Source: Lachnospiraceae bacterium (GTDB lineage Bacteria > Bacillota > Clostridia > Lachnospirales > Lachnospiraceae). From it: a stretch of 6,415 bases of DNA. The notes under the pieces were generated by a model. The model worked only from the letters and a program-made list of their open reading frames with translations. It was not told the DNA's origin and did no database searches. The position numbers and the translations under genes are program-made. Location of the stretch: the NCBI GenBank assembly GCA_024697505.1, contig JAILFQ010000291.1:1-6415 (forward strand). Direction: 5' to 3'. Below, piece by piece: positions 6,108 to 6,415 of this stretch; position 1 is the stretch's first letter, and the number at the start of each line of letters is the position of its first letter.

Positions 6108-6415
6108 ATGTCGCCTTTAGAACTTAAAGAATCTTTTTTAAATGCACAGGTAAATAAAGTTCAGAACAGCCAAACCGCCGGTAAGGTAACAGCTTCAGAT
6201 CTTAAAGCTCAAGGAGCAAGCTTTGAAGAAATACTTGAAAAAGCGAAGGGCAGTTCCGGAAGCGTTAAGTTTTCAAAGCATGCCAATGAGAGACTTCAAA
6301 GCAGACAGATTGAACTTTCAAGCGAACAATACGAAAGACTTGAAGGTGCGGTCAAGAAAGCCTCAGGAAAGGGAATTAAAGATTCTCTTGTTATGATGGA
6401 TGACTTTGCTTTTAT
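6108..6415 (+). CDS. TIGR02530-type flagellar operon protein (3' truncated by window)
   Basis: The frame opens at ATG 6108, with AAGGAG 7 bases before it, and runs 102 complete codons to the window edge without a stop. The protein begins MSPLELKESFLNAQVNK. It has a polar N-terminal part (1-50) and then a conserved core, VKFSKHANERLQSRQIELS (53-71), followed by a helix LEGAVKKASGKGIKDSLVMM (78-97) and DDFAF. The 'FS.HA..RL..R.I.LS' and 'A..KG.K.SLV..DD.A' patterns are those I know from the small family called TIGR02530 or 'flagellar operon protein', which normally lies between flgD and flgE in Firmicutes. Its molecular role is not established to my knowledge. About 20-30 residues are expected to be missing, judged from the usual family length. 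The next gene would be expected to be flgE. Confidence 0.85.
   Translation, partial: MSPLELKESFLNAQVNKVQNSQTAGKVTASDLKAQGASFEEILEKAKGSSGSVKFSKHANERLQSRQIELSSEQYERLEGAVKKASGKGIKDSLVMMDDFAF

Overview
This window is a stretch of a flagellar (fla/che-type) operon from a Gram-positive, Clostridia-like bacterium. The DNA is AT-rich, roughly 40 % GC by eye. All genes lie on the + strand, are packed tightly, and have strong AGGAG-type Shine-Dalgarno sites. The gene order fliG-fliH-fliI-fliJ-(motE/ylxF-like)-fliK-flgD-(TIGR02530-like) is the Firmicutes arrangement. The protein details (the FliH start 'SSNLIKAYSV', the FliK middle domain, the long FlgD) suggest Lachnospiraceae. The family assignment is inference, not proof.

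Layout: the window opens in the last 43 codons of fliG (switch ring, 2-133). fliH (126-1043) follows with a TTG start that overlaps fliG. Next come the export ATPase fliI (1056-2357) and its stalk protein fliJ (2357-2815), which overlap by one base. A single-pass membrane protein with a MgtE_N/FliG-like C-terminal helical-repeat domain (2819-3574) sits where Bacillus has ylxF. The hook-length ruler fliK (3627-5018), the hook cap flgD (5035-6093) and the first 102 codons of a TIGR02530-type flagellar operon gene (6108-end) complete the window. The operon runs off both ends. I see no terminator, RNA gene, mobile element or CRISPR array. No gap between genes exceeds 52 bases.

The products act in assembly order. 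FliG belongs to the rotor. FliH, FliI and FliJ deliver and energise export substrates at the flagellar type III gate. FlgD and FliK are export substrates that cap the growing hook and measure its length. The MotE-like protein probably acts at the membrane near the stator or basal body.

Two points stand out. First, FlgD is much longer than usual: after its tudor-like domain it carries what looks like an X2-type Ig-like module, otherwise known from extracellular carbohydrate-active proteins and cellulosomes, followed by an acidic Thr/Glu-rich tail. Second, the 52-base motE-fliK gap holds a CTCCTTT tract that can pair either with the fliK ribosome-binding site or with an upstream purine tract. 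These two hairpins are mutually exclusive and could tune FliK translation.
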